From NCBI GenBank assembly GCA_024220525.1, contig JAMYWO010000286.1, positions 1 to 43,602 on the forward strand: a DNA stretch of 43,602 nt, read 5' to 3'. The notes beneath the pieces were generated by a model. The model was not told where the DNA came from, did not search any database, and saw nothing but the letters and a program-made list of their open reading frames with translations. Position 1 is the first letter of the stretch. Each line of letters opens with the position of its first letter. Made by a program: the position numbers and the translations under genes. Source of the stretch: Cochliopodium minus. Taxonomy: Eukaryota > Discosea > Himatismenida > Cochliopodiidae. Below are positions 1 through 9,590 of the stretch, piece after piece.

Positions 1-73
1 ATAAAATAAATAAAATAAATAAAATAAATAAAATAAATAAAATAAATAAAATAAATAAAATAAATAAAATAAA
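1..73. repeat. 9-bp tandem repeat (AAAATAAAT)n at the left end
   Basis: About eight perfect copies of a 9-base A/T unit run from base 1 to base 73, where the pattern breaks into a run of A. Thymines fall at positions congruent to 2 and 7 modulo 9. The same unit, in the same orientation, closes the right end of the window. Read on the minus strand it is T-rich and lies inside a delta-COP intron whose donor is at 86. Same-orientation copies at both ends argue against telomeres, which would be inverted relative to each other. Confidence 0.97.
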
Positions 74-86
74 AAAGGGGAAATAC

Positions 87-1305
87 ATGTTGAGAAGAAG
101 AGGAAGAGTGAGAAGAATCTTTGGAATCTTTGGAGGAAGAAGGAGAAGAGTTGTTGACGGGGATGACTATTTTTTCTTCTTTTGCGATTGCTTGTAACAA
201 TTTGTCTCCCCCCTTTTTCTTGTTTCCTCCCAATTTCAATCCTGATACGTTTCCCGGTGTTTCTGTTATCTCCACTTTATTTTTTATAAAAAAAAAAATG
301 AATATTAAAAAATTGATAATTTTAAAATCGAAATAAATTATATAATTTGATAGAGATGTTATAATATATTTTGTTTATGTACCTTTAGGAGATAAATTAT
401 ATTATATATAATTTTAAATAATGGGTATGTACCTTTCTTTTTGGTTTCAATGGTGGGAGAAGGGGAGGTGTAGGAAGTAGAAGAGAAAGAAGGACTATCA
501 CTGGAAAAAGAAGAAGATCCAAAACCCTTTGGTCCCATCCCTCCTCCCATTCCTCCCATCTTTCTGCTTTCCTTCTTCTCTTTTTCAAATTTTAATCTCA
601 TTTCCTCTCCTTTTTCCAATGCCTCTCTTTCTTTGTTCTGTTTATTAAAAATAAGATTAGTAAAAAGAATTGATAAATGGATGGAGATTTTATGTTGAAA
701 GAGATTTAAATTAATTTTTATTTTTTGTAAGTAAATTAATTTTGAAAAGGATTTCACCTTTTTGACAATTTCAAATATTTTTTCTTCATGACTATCCATT
801 TCCATACAAGTCTTGATTTGAGGCAAAGATAATTTTTCTCTATAACCCAAAGAGATGACCTCATCAAAAGCAAAAGTAAGTTCAAAAGCTCTTTCAAGAA
901 TTTTTTCTTCAGTGGGGGTACTTTTACAAAATTCAGGAATCAATTTTGTGAATAATTGTAATGCCTCTAAATCTTCCAGGATATTAGATGTTTTATTTGT
1001 TATTATCAGCATGTACAGTGTATCTAGCGGTTGATAAACATATCTTACATTTTGTGTTTCAATAAACGTATGTTGTATATCTGTGCTCAACAATTTTGGA
1101 AATGCAGAGATTAATCCTTCAATTCTTACTCTACTCATTTCAACAAATTGTCTCGCAAGTAAAACTAATGAAAAAAAAAAAATATTAATATATTTCTCAA
1201 TTAATATTATTTTTTTTTAAAAGAAATAAATGAAAGAGAATGAAAATTTAGATTATTCTTACTTCTTCCAGTTTTGGTTATGATAGACGCCAATAAAACC
1301 ACCAT
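87..1305 (-). CDS. ARCN1 (delta-COP): Coatomer subunit delta, N-terminal half (exons 1-4; continues across the window junction)
   Basis: Delta-COP is part of the COPI coat that returns cargo from Golgi to ER. Exons read 1305-1263, 1164-758, 637-433 and 274-87, with GT-AG introns between them. Exon 1 begins MVVLLASIITKTGR and joins to ILLARQFVEMSRVRIEGL, matching the family's start. The longin-type domain follows, with HTFIETQNVRYVYQPLDTLY, SNILEDLEALQLF, AFDEVISLGYRE and EMDSHEEK all conserved. Next come a charged helix, a Gly/Met-rich linker (MGGMGGGMGPKGFG) and a Ser-rich linker. The last exon ends in phase 0 at 87, and its donor GTATTT at 86 opens an intron that runs into the left-end repeat. 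The mu-homology domain is missing here but present at 43444-42505. Joined, the seven exons give about 528 residues, close to the family's usual ~510. Family call is very secure; the exon edges rest on reading splice signals. Confidence 0.95.
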
Positions 1306-1488
1306 TTTTTTTTTTTTTTCATATTTGAATATATTTTTTATTGCATATATTTTTTATACACGTATATTATACCATCATCCTATATGTTGATTTTATTCAT
1401 AAACTTTGAACGATCATTTCAAAGCAAATTTTTGCAACTGATTCTAAAATTAAAGAAACACGCAATTGAAGTTAAGACTATTGATTTA

Positions 1489-2227
1489 TTAATTTTTGAA
1501 CTTCTTTTGATTTTGTTTCTTCTTATTGTAATTTTTTCTTTTTTTATTCTTAGCTTGATTTTGATTGATAAAAGAATGAGCATAATCAAAGATCTTCTTA
1601 TGTTGTGTAGTAAAAATTTTGGTTGCACGAAGTTTTTTCTCTTGCAAAGAGAAAGAAAGAGAGATTTCCTTTTTAAAAACGAAAATAGAAATGGACCTGT
1701 GGGGATGTTTGATACCTTGACAAGGGAAAACGCCCCAAAAAGAACAGTCCTCCAAGAAAGAAACACAAAAAAGACAAAGTAATTCACAAATTCTAACATT
1801 ACCAGTGTCATTGAGATGAATGGCCATGTGTCCTTCTTTTTGTAAAACTCCCCAACTTTTTTTGAGAGAAAAAAAAAGAAACTCCACCAACCATTCGTTA
1901 AAATTTTGAAAAGTAAGAATAGATTGTCCTTTTGTTTCTGTGTACTCTTCAAAGTCATAAAAGGGAGGACTCGTAAAAACAAGATCTGCTTTAAAATCAC
2001 TGGGTATTGGTGCAGATTGAAAAGGGAGGTATATAATTTTGTATTTTTCAAAATTTCCTTCTCCAAATCTTTCAATCATTTTTGAATGTGCTTTTTTAAG
2101 ATTGGTATTCGGATCAAATCCTAAATACCTATCTACATTATGTGCCATTGCCCCTAAAAGTCTATCTCCTTTTTTAATATATTTTTTTATTTCTTTTTAT
2201 TTATTTATTTATTTATTATTATTTATT

Positions 2228-2258
<31 letters not shown>

Positions 2259-2300
2259 TTATTATTTATTTTATTTATTTATTTTATTTATTTATTTATT

Positions 2301-2359
<59 letters not shown>

Positions 2360-3863
2360 TTTTTTATTAATTTATTTTACTTTATTTTATTTTCATTTAT
2401 TTTTTATTAATTTTTAATTATTTTTATTTTTTCTTTAAATTTTTTTTTTTTTTTAATTTTTATTATTTTGACTTTATTTTATATTTATTTACTTTTATCA
2501 TTTTTATGTTAAATTATATTTAGTCATTACCCCAACCAGAAGAAAAATCGAGGAAATGTTTGACATTGAAAAATTTGAGGACAGAAATGGCCAAAGTGGG
2601 ACGAAAGATGCTACATTCTTTCAAGTTTCGATAAAGAGAATCTCTAATATTGGAAGAGTGAAGAGGATAAAGATTGTCACTCATGTAAACAAAAAGTTTT
2701 CTTAGAAAAGAAGAATTTTGAAAAAAAAGAAAAGGAGAAAGTTTTTGGTCTTTTCTTTTTGCTTTCACTCTTTCTTTTTCAGAAAAGAAATCAGTAAGGA
2801 CATTCATAGTAGAATAGTCATCAAGGTGAGGAACCATAATCAAGTTTTTGGAATTCATTCTTAAATCAAAAGCAAAGTAAAAATCATTACAAAATTTATT
2901 TGAATTTTCCAACTCTTTTTCTTCATAAACGGGTTCGTATCTTTTCAGTTTTTCAAAACATTCTCTCACTTCTTCTTCTGTCAAATAATATTTTTTGAGA
3001 GGGAATTTAATTCTTTTTTGTTGAATCAATTTAATTATTGTTTCATGAAAATTTTTAAAAGAATTTCCAAATTCAAAATAACTCTTCTCTTTCTCCTCAT
3101 CACTCTCTACTCTCCCCTCTTTTACTATCCCCTTTTCAATTAAATCTCTTTCTATGCATATTTTTGATAATTCATCCAAGTACCTTTCATACCTCTCATC
3201 TCCTTTATACCTCTCATCTCCTTTATATCTCTCATCTCCTTTATGTATCTCATCTCCTTTATGTATCTCATCTCCTTTATGTATCTCATCTCCTTTATAT
3301 CTCTCTTTTCCTTCATATTTTCTTTTTCCTCGGTGTGTTTGTTGTATTCTATTTCTGTCTTGTATTTCATAAGTTTGTTGTCCATTTCTGTCTTGTTTTT
3401 CATATCTTTTTTCACTACTTGCATCTGTGTAGCTTTCATTGTTAAGATGTAAACTCCCATCAAGAGAATGGTTATTATTAACAAAGGAGAGGGAGGGGAG
3501 AGAGTTTTTTTGTTTTTGATTGTAAAATTCGGATTTAACAAGAAGAAACAAGGTATCCTGAAACAAAGAAAAGATAGAGAGACATCTTTGTATTATTGAT
3601 ACTTTCTTTGAATTTGTCAAAAAAGAAAGAATGGATTCCTTTTTTTCCAAAATTTCATTTTGAAAAGTTTTATATTTGGAATAAAGAGAATCCAAAAAGT
3701 TTATTGATTTTTTGATGTAATAAAGAAGATAAATTGAATCATTGGAAAAAAAAGGCAGTGAAATATGATGAATGATTTGAATGTAATTGTAAGAATTCTC
3801 TAATTCACAACAATCCTTTATATATTTTAAATATAAACTATCTCTGTCATCCTTAATATCCAT
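1489..3863 (-). CDS. SAM-dependent DNA-methylase-like protein
   Basis: Two exons, 3863-2531 and 2168-1489, give about 670 residues. The splice joins DFSSGWG to DRLLGAMA, rebuilding a class I methyltransferase SAM-binding loop (motif I, FLDFSSGWGDRLLGAM) that neither exon encodes alone. Downstream are YLGFDPNTNL (acidic-loop region) and a catalytic-type motif TSPPFYDFEEY, of the SPP[FY] form seen in N4/N6 amino-methylases, then GHMAIHLND. The N-terminal ~270 residues are low in recognisable domains. They carry a pentapeptide tandem repeat (KGDEI/KGDER) near residues 185-225. The 362-bp intron is almost entirely an ATTT microsatellite. The C-terminus is a basic Lys/Asn tail. This could modify DNA, or less likely RNA or protein; the substrate cannot be read from the sequence. 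The family's broad presence in phages and large DNA viruses is general knowledge; the ancestry of this copy is not established. Confidence 0.8.
2185..2400. repeat. ATTT microsatellite inside the methylase-like gene's intron
   Basis: Imperfect (TTTA)n tract with occasional TTATT and TTTTA units, filling most of the intron at 2169-2530. On the coding (minus) strand it reads as A-rich AAAT repeats. Its core unit resembles that of the window-end repeat, so it is a second place where assembly could slip. Apparent reading frames through it (runs of Leu, Tyr, Ile and Phe) are repeat artefacts. Confidence 0.93.
3184..3312. repeat. 15-bp coding minisatellite (KGDEI/KGDER pentapeptides)
   Basis: About eight copies of a 15-base unit (TCTCATCTCCTTTAT and close variants on the plus strand) lie in frame in the methylase-like gene. 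They encode Lys-Gly-Asp-Glu followed by Ile-His or Arg-Tyr. Copies fall in two flavours (His type in the middle, Tyr type flanking), which suggests unit duplication and gene conversion. Expected to be length-polymorphic and unstructured. Confidence 0.9.
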
Positions 3864-4025
3864 TTTACTTGCTTGGAATATGTAAATATTAAGAATGGGA
3901 AATTATAATGAACAATGATTTTTACCTCTTTAATAATTAAGAATTTTTCCAATTTTTTTTTTTTTGAAAATGTTTTATTGTTGATATAATCAAGATCATA
4001 ATTTATGAAATAGATATGAAGTAGA

Positions 4026-4781
4026 TTATGGACCAAATTGTCTTCTTCTCTTGATCCAAGACAAGTTATCTTTACGTCTTCTGTGACTAGCAGTAGCCAA
4101 ACCAGCAGGAGGAACATAAATTTCCCATCCTCTTCTCTTCTTTGTAACATTTCTTTTCTTTCTCTCTTTATCGTGCAATGTTTTGATTTCTTTGGCAGCT
4201 TTTGTCAACAATTTTTTGGTATTTTCTTTCTTCTTTTTTTGTACTTTCAAGAATTTCTTTCCTTTATCTGGTTTTCCTTCTCTTGGTTGTTTCTTTTCTT
4301 TAATAATTATAAAACCAAGTGATTCTGCTTTTCTAATTAACTCCTTTCTCTTCATTGCTGAAACAACTGGGAAAATTTGTCTCTTGCTGAATTTTTCTCT
4401 TCTGAATACTTTAGGTATTGGATTAGGAGATACAGCCCCATTTTCATCAGTTGCAGCTTTCAATAATTTTTTTTTGGCCTCTTTCTTTTGTTTCAAAAGT
4501 TTTTTCTTCTTCAACTCTTTTTTGGATTTTTTTGGAGATGTTTTTGGTTTCGCATCTTTTTTTAATATAGGGAATGAAGAAGAAAAATCTCTTATTGTTT
4601 GATTGATTAAATAATTTGTATTGAGGATATTGTTGAACTGTATATTCTTTATTTTTTCAAAGGTCTGAAAATAATTAGGTTTATCATGCATTGTCATTTT
4701 ATTGAAGAAATGATAATTCTTCATTGCAAAATTGCTTCCCAATTTCAACATTTTCAATTTTTTTTTATTTATATTTAACAT
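4026..4781 (-). CDS. Very basic protein of unknown function, possibly mitochondrial
   Basis: Single exon, 251 residues, extremely Lys/Arg-rich. The first ~70 residues are basic and amphipathic with few acidic residues, so a mitochondrial presequence is possible. A Lys-rich middle (about residues 75-110) and a second basic block (about 165-215) follow. The C-terminus is the least biased part: GWEIYVPPAGLATASHRRRK then SWIKRRRQFGP. The ending and overall charge are reminiscent of mitochondrial ribosomal or other RNA-binding proteins, but I do not recognise a family. An in-frame ATG 10 codons downstream could also be the start. It lies head-to-tail between uL4 and the methylase-like gene, all on the minus strand. 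Coding potential is good; function is unassigned. Confidence 0.7.
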   Translation of the reverse strand: MLNINKKKLKMLKLGSNFAMKNYHFFNKMTMHDKPNYFQTFEKIKNIQFNNILNTNYLINQTIRDFSSSFPILKKDAKPKTSPKKSKKELKKKKLLKQKKEAKKKLLKAATDENGAVSPNPIPKVFRREKFSKRQIFPVVSAMKRKELIRKAESLGFIIIKEKKQPREGKPDKGKKFLKVQKKKKENTKKLLTKAAKEIKTLHDKERKKRNVTKKRRGWEIYVPPAGLATASHRRRKDNLSWIKRRRQFGP

Positions 4782-4857
4782 CTGACGTATTTTCTTTACT
4801 TTAGACTAATTATTTAAACACCAAAAAAAGTTTTTTTTATAGAATAATTATTTTAAT

Positions 4858-6152
4858 TTAGTTAGAGTTTTTGATCAACTTTTCGAGAACAGTTTGTGGT
4901 CCTCTATATCTTCTTTTCTTTCTGAGTTCTTGGTTTCTTTGATTGTTTTTCTTTGCATTTTCAGGTAATCTAGCGAGTAATCTTTTTCTCTTTTGACTCA
5001 AATAGTTTGGATTAAGTCTGACCATTTCTCCAAGATTGGTGAGAGGATTTTTCTTTACTCTTCTTTTGAGAGGAGTTCTGGTTGGGCGGAGAACAGATTG
5101 AACTTCATCAGAGTTAATAACACGTGAAATATCAGAGTTAGAAAGAACAGATGTTGGGAGATTGAATCCAACTTTGTGTGTAGAGTAAGGTCCATAAATT
5201 TCATCAATTTTTTTGAAAGCAGATTCAGTCCATACAATCAATCTTCCGAGATGACCTCCTGGTGCCAAATCGAGTAAGTTCAAGCGAGAGACATCAGTAA
5301 TATCAACTCCTGGCAAATTACGGAATCCTCTGGTGTGGGTAGTTTTTCCACTTACTACAACGAGTGGTCCTTTTCTTTGAACATATCTTCTGTTTCTCCA
5401 TTTACCTTTACCTGCACGAATGTGTCTTGTTCTTTTTACTCTTTCAACATCATTGTAAATTCCTAATTTGGTCAACAATTCAATAGCTTGTTTAGTTTTA
5501 TCAACTGCGTTGAAGGATTCATCAGAAACAACGAGTGGGATTTCGAGAGCTCTTGAGATTCTGTGTCCTCTAGATTGAACAAGAGGAGCAACTGCGGTTG
5601 CTGCCAAAGCTGCTGCTACAGCAAATCTCTTTTGATTTTTGTTGATCTTTCTGTGCCATCTTCTCCAGATTTTGGTTGGTGCAAACATTCTTCCTCCTCT
5701 ACACATGTTTCCGAAAGCTCCTTGTCCGGCACGATGAGTACCACTTCCAGATACACGAGGAATACGAGATACAGCTCTACCAGTACCCCAAGATTCTGCA
5801 GATGTTTGATGTCCAGACAACAAAGAAACTGCATAAGGTTGTCTATTATTCTTTCTCATGTTGGTGTGAACAAATCTAACAACATCAAGACGTATTGGAG
5901 TCAAAAATACCTGATAATCGATAATTCATTGGATATAAGAAATTTTAATATTGATATGAAAAGATATTATTACGGATGGGAGTTTAATAGTGGTCTTATT
6001 TTCCTTTCCTGGGGTGTGAACATTAACCAATGGGCGAGCTGATGCATAAAGTGGAGGGATGACTAGTTAATTTTTAAAATAAGTTAATAAAATTTAATCC
6101 CTTATTGAAAAAATCATATTTAATTGAATGGAATACCTTCTTTTTGAGACAT
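4858..6152 (-). CDS. RPL4: Large-subunit ribosomal protein uL4 (L4)
   Basis: Component of the 60S subunit whose long loop lines the exit tunnel. Exons are 6152-6137 (16 nt, MSQKE), 6062-5974 and 5910-4858, giving about 385 residues. After splicing the N-terminus reads [21 protein letters not shown], then the hallmark stretch [35 protein letters not shown]-type (here [18 protein letters not shown]), [19 protein letters not shown] and RGHRI. The tail is Lys/Arg-rich, as in eukaryotic L4. Codons are noticeably richer in C-ending and favoured forms than in the unknown genes nearby, as expected for high expression. The first exon encodes only five full codons, so a search for uninterrupted frames misses the true start and would begin at TPIRLD. 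Very secure. Confidence 0.98.
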
Positions 6153-6522
6153 TTTCTTCTTTTTTTTTTTTTATAATTAAATATATAAATTTTTTATATA
6201 TAAAAAATTTTCTTCATACTCAACAATTGGATCGATTTTAATTTTAATATAAAAAAATGAGAAAGATTTGAAGAATGAATTTTTTTTTGTAAGAATTAAA
6301 TATGCAATATAATTTGGATCAAATTTTTATATTTTAACATATGATGGTATATAAATTGATCATTGATTGATAATATAATATAATCATATTATCATTTATA
6401 TATATGTTGATTGATATTGATCCATTCTTTGATATATTTGCTAACAAATTTTCAAATGATTGAATGTTCTTCATTTTATACCTTTTTTAAATATATTCTT
6501 TTGTGGGAATGATTTTGAATTT
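6153..6522. promoter_or_regulatory. AT-rich spacer upstream of uL4
   Basis: 370 bases between the end of the EndoV gene and the uL4 start codon. Almost entirely A/T, with homopolymer runs just before the ATG. It must hold the uL4 promoter and the EndoV 3' end, since both genes are on the minus strand. No conserved box or RNA gene is evident by eye. Confidence 0.4.
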
Positions 6523-7968
6523 TTAATTGAAAGCATTATCATAATTTTCTTGAATAAACAATCGAGAATAATTATCCGCAAAATGAATAGGCTCAGGAAG
6601 AGGATTTTTCAAATACAAACTTTTAACGATTGATACACAAGTTGGTAAATCGATACGATGACCAGGACTGATAAATATTTGTTGATTGTTTTTGATCATT
6701 ACACAAGCAATATCTTTCCCGGTTTTCTGATCATTCAAATGAGCATCTACTCCTTTAAGTTTTCCTTGTTCCAGTGATTGTTTGACTGATTCCTCAGTGA
6801 TTCCTCTGCAATACAACAATTTTTTTGAAACACCCAAAGTAGGAATATCGCAGATAACTCCCCTGAAATTAAATTTTTAATATTAAATAAAATTAAAATA
6901 AAAAATGTTAAGTTGGTGTTTACAAGTGACAAGCAAGACCAAACAAACTTGGGTGTAATATTCCATTTCCATCAACCAAAATTAATTGAGGTAAAAAACT
7001 GGGAGCTTCTTCTTTCAATTTGTTCACCAAAACAATGAAAGCAGGAACTGAAAAAAAATAAATAAATTCTTTAATAAATTTAAAAGAGATAAAATTACCT
7101 TCTCTGAAAGCTAAAAAACCAGCAATGTAAGGAGCTGTTAACTTTAGCATGGTATAGCATTCGTAAACTATTTTCTTTGTTTTATAATCCATGATTACTA
7201 AACAAGCACAAGCATCTGTTTGATTTTTTCTTTTTCAAAACTTTTAAAAATCAAATAAAAATTTGAGAAGAGTAGATACCTAGGAAAGGAAATGTCCACT
7301 CCACCCACATATTTGATACATTGTGGAGAAGAAGGTATGAGATTCCAATCAAACCTATTAATCAATTCCACTTTATCAGACATTTTCTTTTGTTCTTCTT
7401 GCCACTCTTTTTTGATATCATTTGTTGGTACTTGAGGCTAAAATAGCAAATAAGAAATAAAAAAATTGAATTCAATCAAAGAGAAATTTACTTGTTTCCC
7501 AAAAAATTTTTCTTTTTCCCAATTTTTATCGATGACTATTGAGCAATTTATTGAAGATCCAGGAATGACAAGTTTGGGATATCTATTCAAAATGTCTAAA
7601 ATAGATTTGCTAGCTCCTTGATTCTTCATTTCATTTGCATCCAATTTTATTTGATTTTTATCAATTGAAGTTTTCAATTGGAGAAAGTTTTCTTGTGAAG
7701 ATAAATCCTTGTAGATCTTTAACGATTCTTCTATTGTTGGAAATTCATCAGAATCTATTTTTGAAATATTATTATCAAATTGTTTGAATTGATATATTTC
7801 TAATCGATCATCATATTCTTCTCCGTAATCTCCCTCATCATTTTCCTCATTTTCTTCATATTCTTCAGGAATATTAGAATGGGATCCTTTTCTTTGATTA
7901 TACTCTACTTGGTTTATGAATCCCATATTGTATAATTCTTCTAACTTGATCAATTCACTTTTCAACAT
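6523..7968 (-). CDS. ENDOV: Endonuclease V with an N-terminal extension
   Basis: Endonuclease V cleaves nucleic acid next to inosine; the eukaryotic enzymes act mainly on RNA. Five exons (7968-7492, 7437-7280, 7229-7099, 7047-6924, 6862-6523) give about 409 residues. The catalytic domain has all expected blocks: YVGGVDISF (first metal Asp), LTAPYIAGFLAFRE (catalytic Glu), LILVDGNGILHPSLFGLACH (third acidic residue), GVSKKLL and ISPGHRIDL. Ahead of it are about 160 residues not found in the usual enzyme. They begin with a short helical motif, LEELYNMGFINQVEYNQRK, of SHOCT type, followed by an acidic Glu/Asp-rich stretch. The in-frame phase-0 splice at 7492/7437 supports one fused protein, but a separate upstream gene cannot be excluded without transcripts. 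It is divergent from the thioesterase gene, with only 89 bases between start codons. Confidence 0.93.
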
Positions 7969-8057
7969 TCAATTTTTTAAATAATTTTTTATTATATTTC
8001 AATCAAATTATCATTAAAAACCTCAAAAACTCAAAACCAATTTAAGAGTTTAAAAAA
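7969..8057. promoter_or_regulatory. Short bidirectional promoter region (EndoV / thioesterase)
   Basis: Only 89 bases separate the divergent start codons of EndoV (minus, 7968) and the 4HBT thioesterase (plus, 8058). The stretch is A/T-rich with T-runs on the left and A-runs on the right, so each start codon is preceded by an A-run on its own strand. Both 5' UTRs must be very short or overlap the opposite promoter. Confidence 0.5.
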
Positions 8058-8729
8058 ATGACACATAGCATAAATAATCAACAAATGGGGATGTAAGATA
8101 ATTGATCTATTCTTTTAAGAATTTAAAAAAAAAAAATGTTGTTTGAAAATAGGAAATATCCAATGACAACGGAGAGAAAAGCAGATATTGTCGATCACGA
8201 TATCAATGATCATGTTTTCATTTCAATTTATTTTATCTTTAATTCAAAATTTCAAATTCTCAATAAAAGGTTTCAAATATTATTTTTGCAAGATGGTATC
8301 AAATTGCAAGAAATGAATATATTTTAGAATGCGGCATAGAAAGGCCAATTTATTTTCTATTGGCTTCAATAAAAATAGATTATCTTTCTCAAGTAAATTT
8401 TTTGTTTAATATTTCAAAATTAAAACAATTTCAGTTGAGAGCTCCAGATACTATCATAATAGAAAGTTCTGTAATTCCTTTTTTTTTTGTCAAAAAACTT
8501 ACAAAAGATTACATCTATTTTTCCACAAAAGATAACAAAAATTGGAAATAAAAGTATCGAGATGATTGCTCAAATTAAAAGTAAAAAGCAAAACAAAGTT
8601 GTATCAAGAGCAACAATGATAAGTGTATGTGCTCAAAATGGAGAATCAATTCCAATTCCAGATTTCATTAAACTAAAAATAAAGAAATTTGAGAATATCA
8701 AAGAAACTAATAATCTTTCTCATTTATAA
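8058..8729 (+). CDS. 4HBT-family acyl-CoA thioesterase
   Basis: Hotdog-fold thioester hydrolase, about 150 residues from five small exons: 8058-8092, 8153-8213, 8270-8392, 8435-8470 and 8532-8729. No single reading frame shows the domain; it appears only after splicing. Then IVDHDINDHVSN (family motif D-x-N-x-HV-N with the usual catalytic-region Asp), IFARWYQIARNEYILE (helix after the motif), ASIKIDYLSQ, DTIIIESS, TKIGNKSIEMIAQI and RATMISVCAQNGESIPIPD follow in the order of YbgC/acyl-CoA thioesterases. Length equals the family's usual 130-150. The exact acyl substrate is unknown. There is no obvious targeting peptide. Exon edges are all GT-AG and keep frame. Confidence 0.87.
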
Positions 8730-8787
8730 AGCATTATAATTAAAGATTTTGAAATTAGATTTCTCTTAAATTAAATAATAAAAAAAA

Positions 8788-9513
8788 ATGAATAGTAATA
8801 AAGGATTGAGAAGGTAAAAATGAATAAATATCTACTCCAGAATATTATTTATTTTTAATTAGAGGTGGGAAGGTTGACTATGAAGGTAAAATCCTCATCA
8901 ATGTCACTATTTTATCAAATTAATCCTAATATATATAAATATATATATATATAAAGGTGTTGTCGACTATGGAGCAGTCTTAGAAAATTATGAATGGAAT
9001 CAAACACAAGATGAAGTAAATATAACCATAAAATTGCCACAAGGAAAAACTCCAAAAGATATTATTTGTGATATCAAACCCAATAGAATTAAATTGGGTT
9101 TTAAAGGAGAAGAAAAATTGTTATTTGATGGTCCTTATCCAGGTGGAAGAAAAGTGATCACTGATGATTCTTCTTGGACATTTTCTGGTACTTTGGATAT
9201 TACTTTATGGAAATTCGATAGAGGTGATGAATCTTGGTGGCCATCCGTTGTAGAAGGTGAACCAGAAATTGATACTGAATTAATCAAAGGAAGCAAATAT
9301 CTTGATAGGGGCTTATTATTGAAATTAAGGGTAAAAATTAAAAAAATTTAAATCTTTAAAAAAGTTTAACTTTAAAATTCATTTTTGCAAAAGAAACAAA
9401 GAGAAGAACAAAGAAGGCAAGGGAAATTAAAAGATAATGTTCCAATAGTAGAGAAGCAACCTGGAGACGATGAATTAATAAATGCATTGCAACAAAATCC
9501 AAATGATAATTAA
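8788..9513 (+). CDS. CS-domain (NudC-like) protein
   Basis: Exons 8788-8813, 8863-8885, 8957-9330 and 9394-9513 give about 180 residues. The core (residues ~30-115) is a p23/CS domain of NudC type: YEWNQTQDEVNITIKLP, DIICDIKPNRIKLGFKG, LFDGPYPGGRKV, DDSSWTF and LDITLWK. Such proteins act as Hsp90 co-chaperones or in dynein/nuclear-migration complexes; which role applies here cannot be told. The C-terminal ~40 residues are a charged helix (KQREEQRRQGK) and an acidic end. The second exon is only 23 nt. Starts 58 bases after the thioesterase stop, same strand, so the promoter must lie within or just upstream of that gene's 3' end. Confidence 0.85.
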
Positions 9514-9590
9514 TTTTTCAAATAAAATTTTATTTGATTCTTTCATATTATTGTTTTTTAAAATATATCGCACAAAATATAAAAAAAAAA

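Noticed and set aside
1-73. End repeats as telomeres
   Set aside because: The two ends carry the repeat in the same orientation. Telomeres at both ends would be reverse complements, and a gene is cut by the repeat.
2039-2410. Plus-strand frame rich in Leu, Tyr, Ile and Phe
   Set aside because: It runs through the ATTT microsatellite in an intron and into the opposite strand of the methylase-like exon; a repeat artefact.
3154-3452. Three overlapping plus-strand frames full of YLSSPL-type repeats
   Set aside because: They are antisense readings of the in-frame minisatellite of the methylase-like gene.
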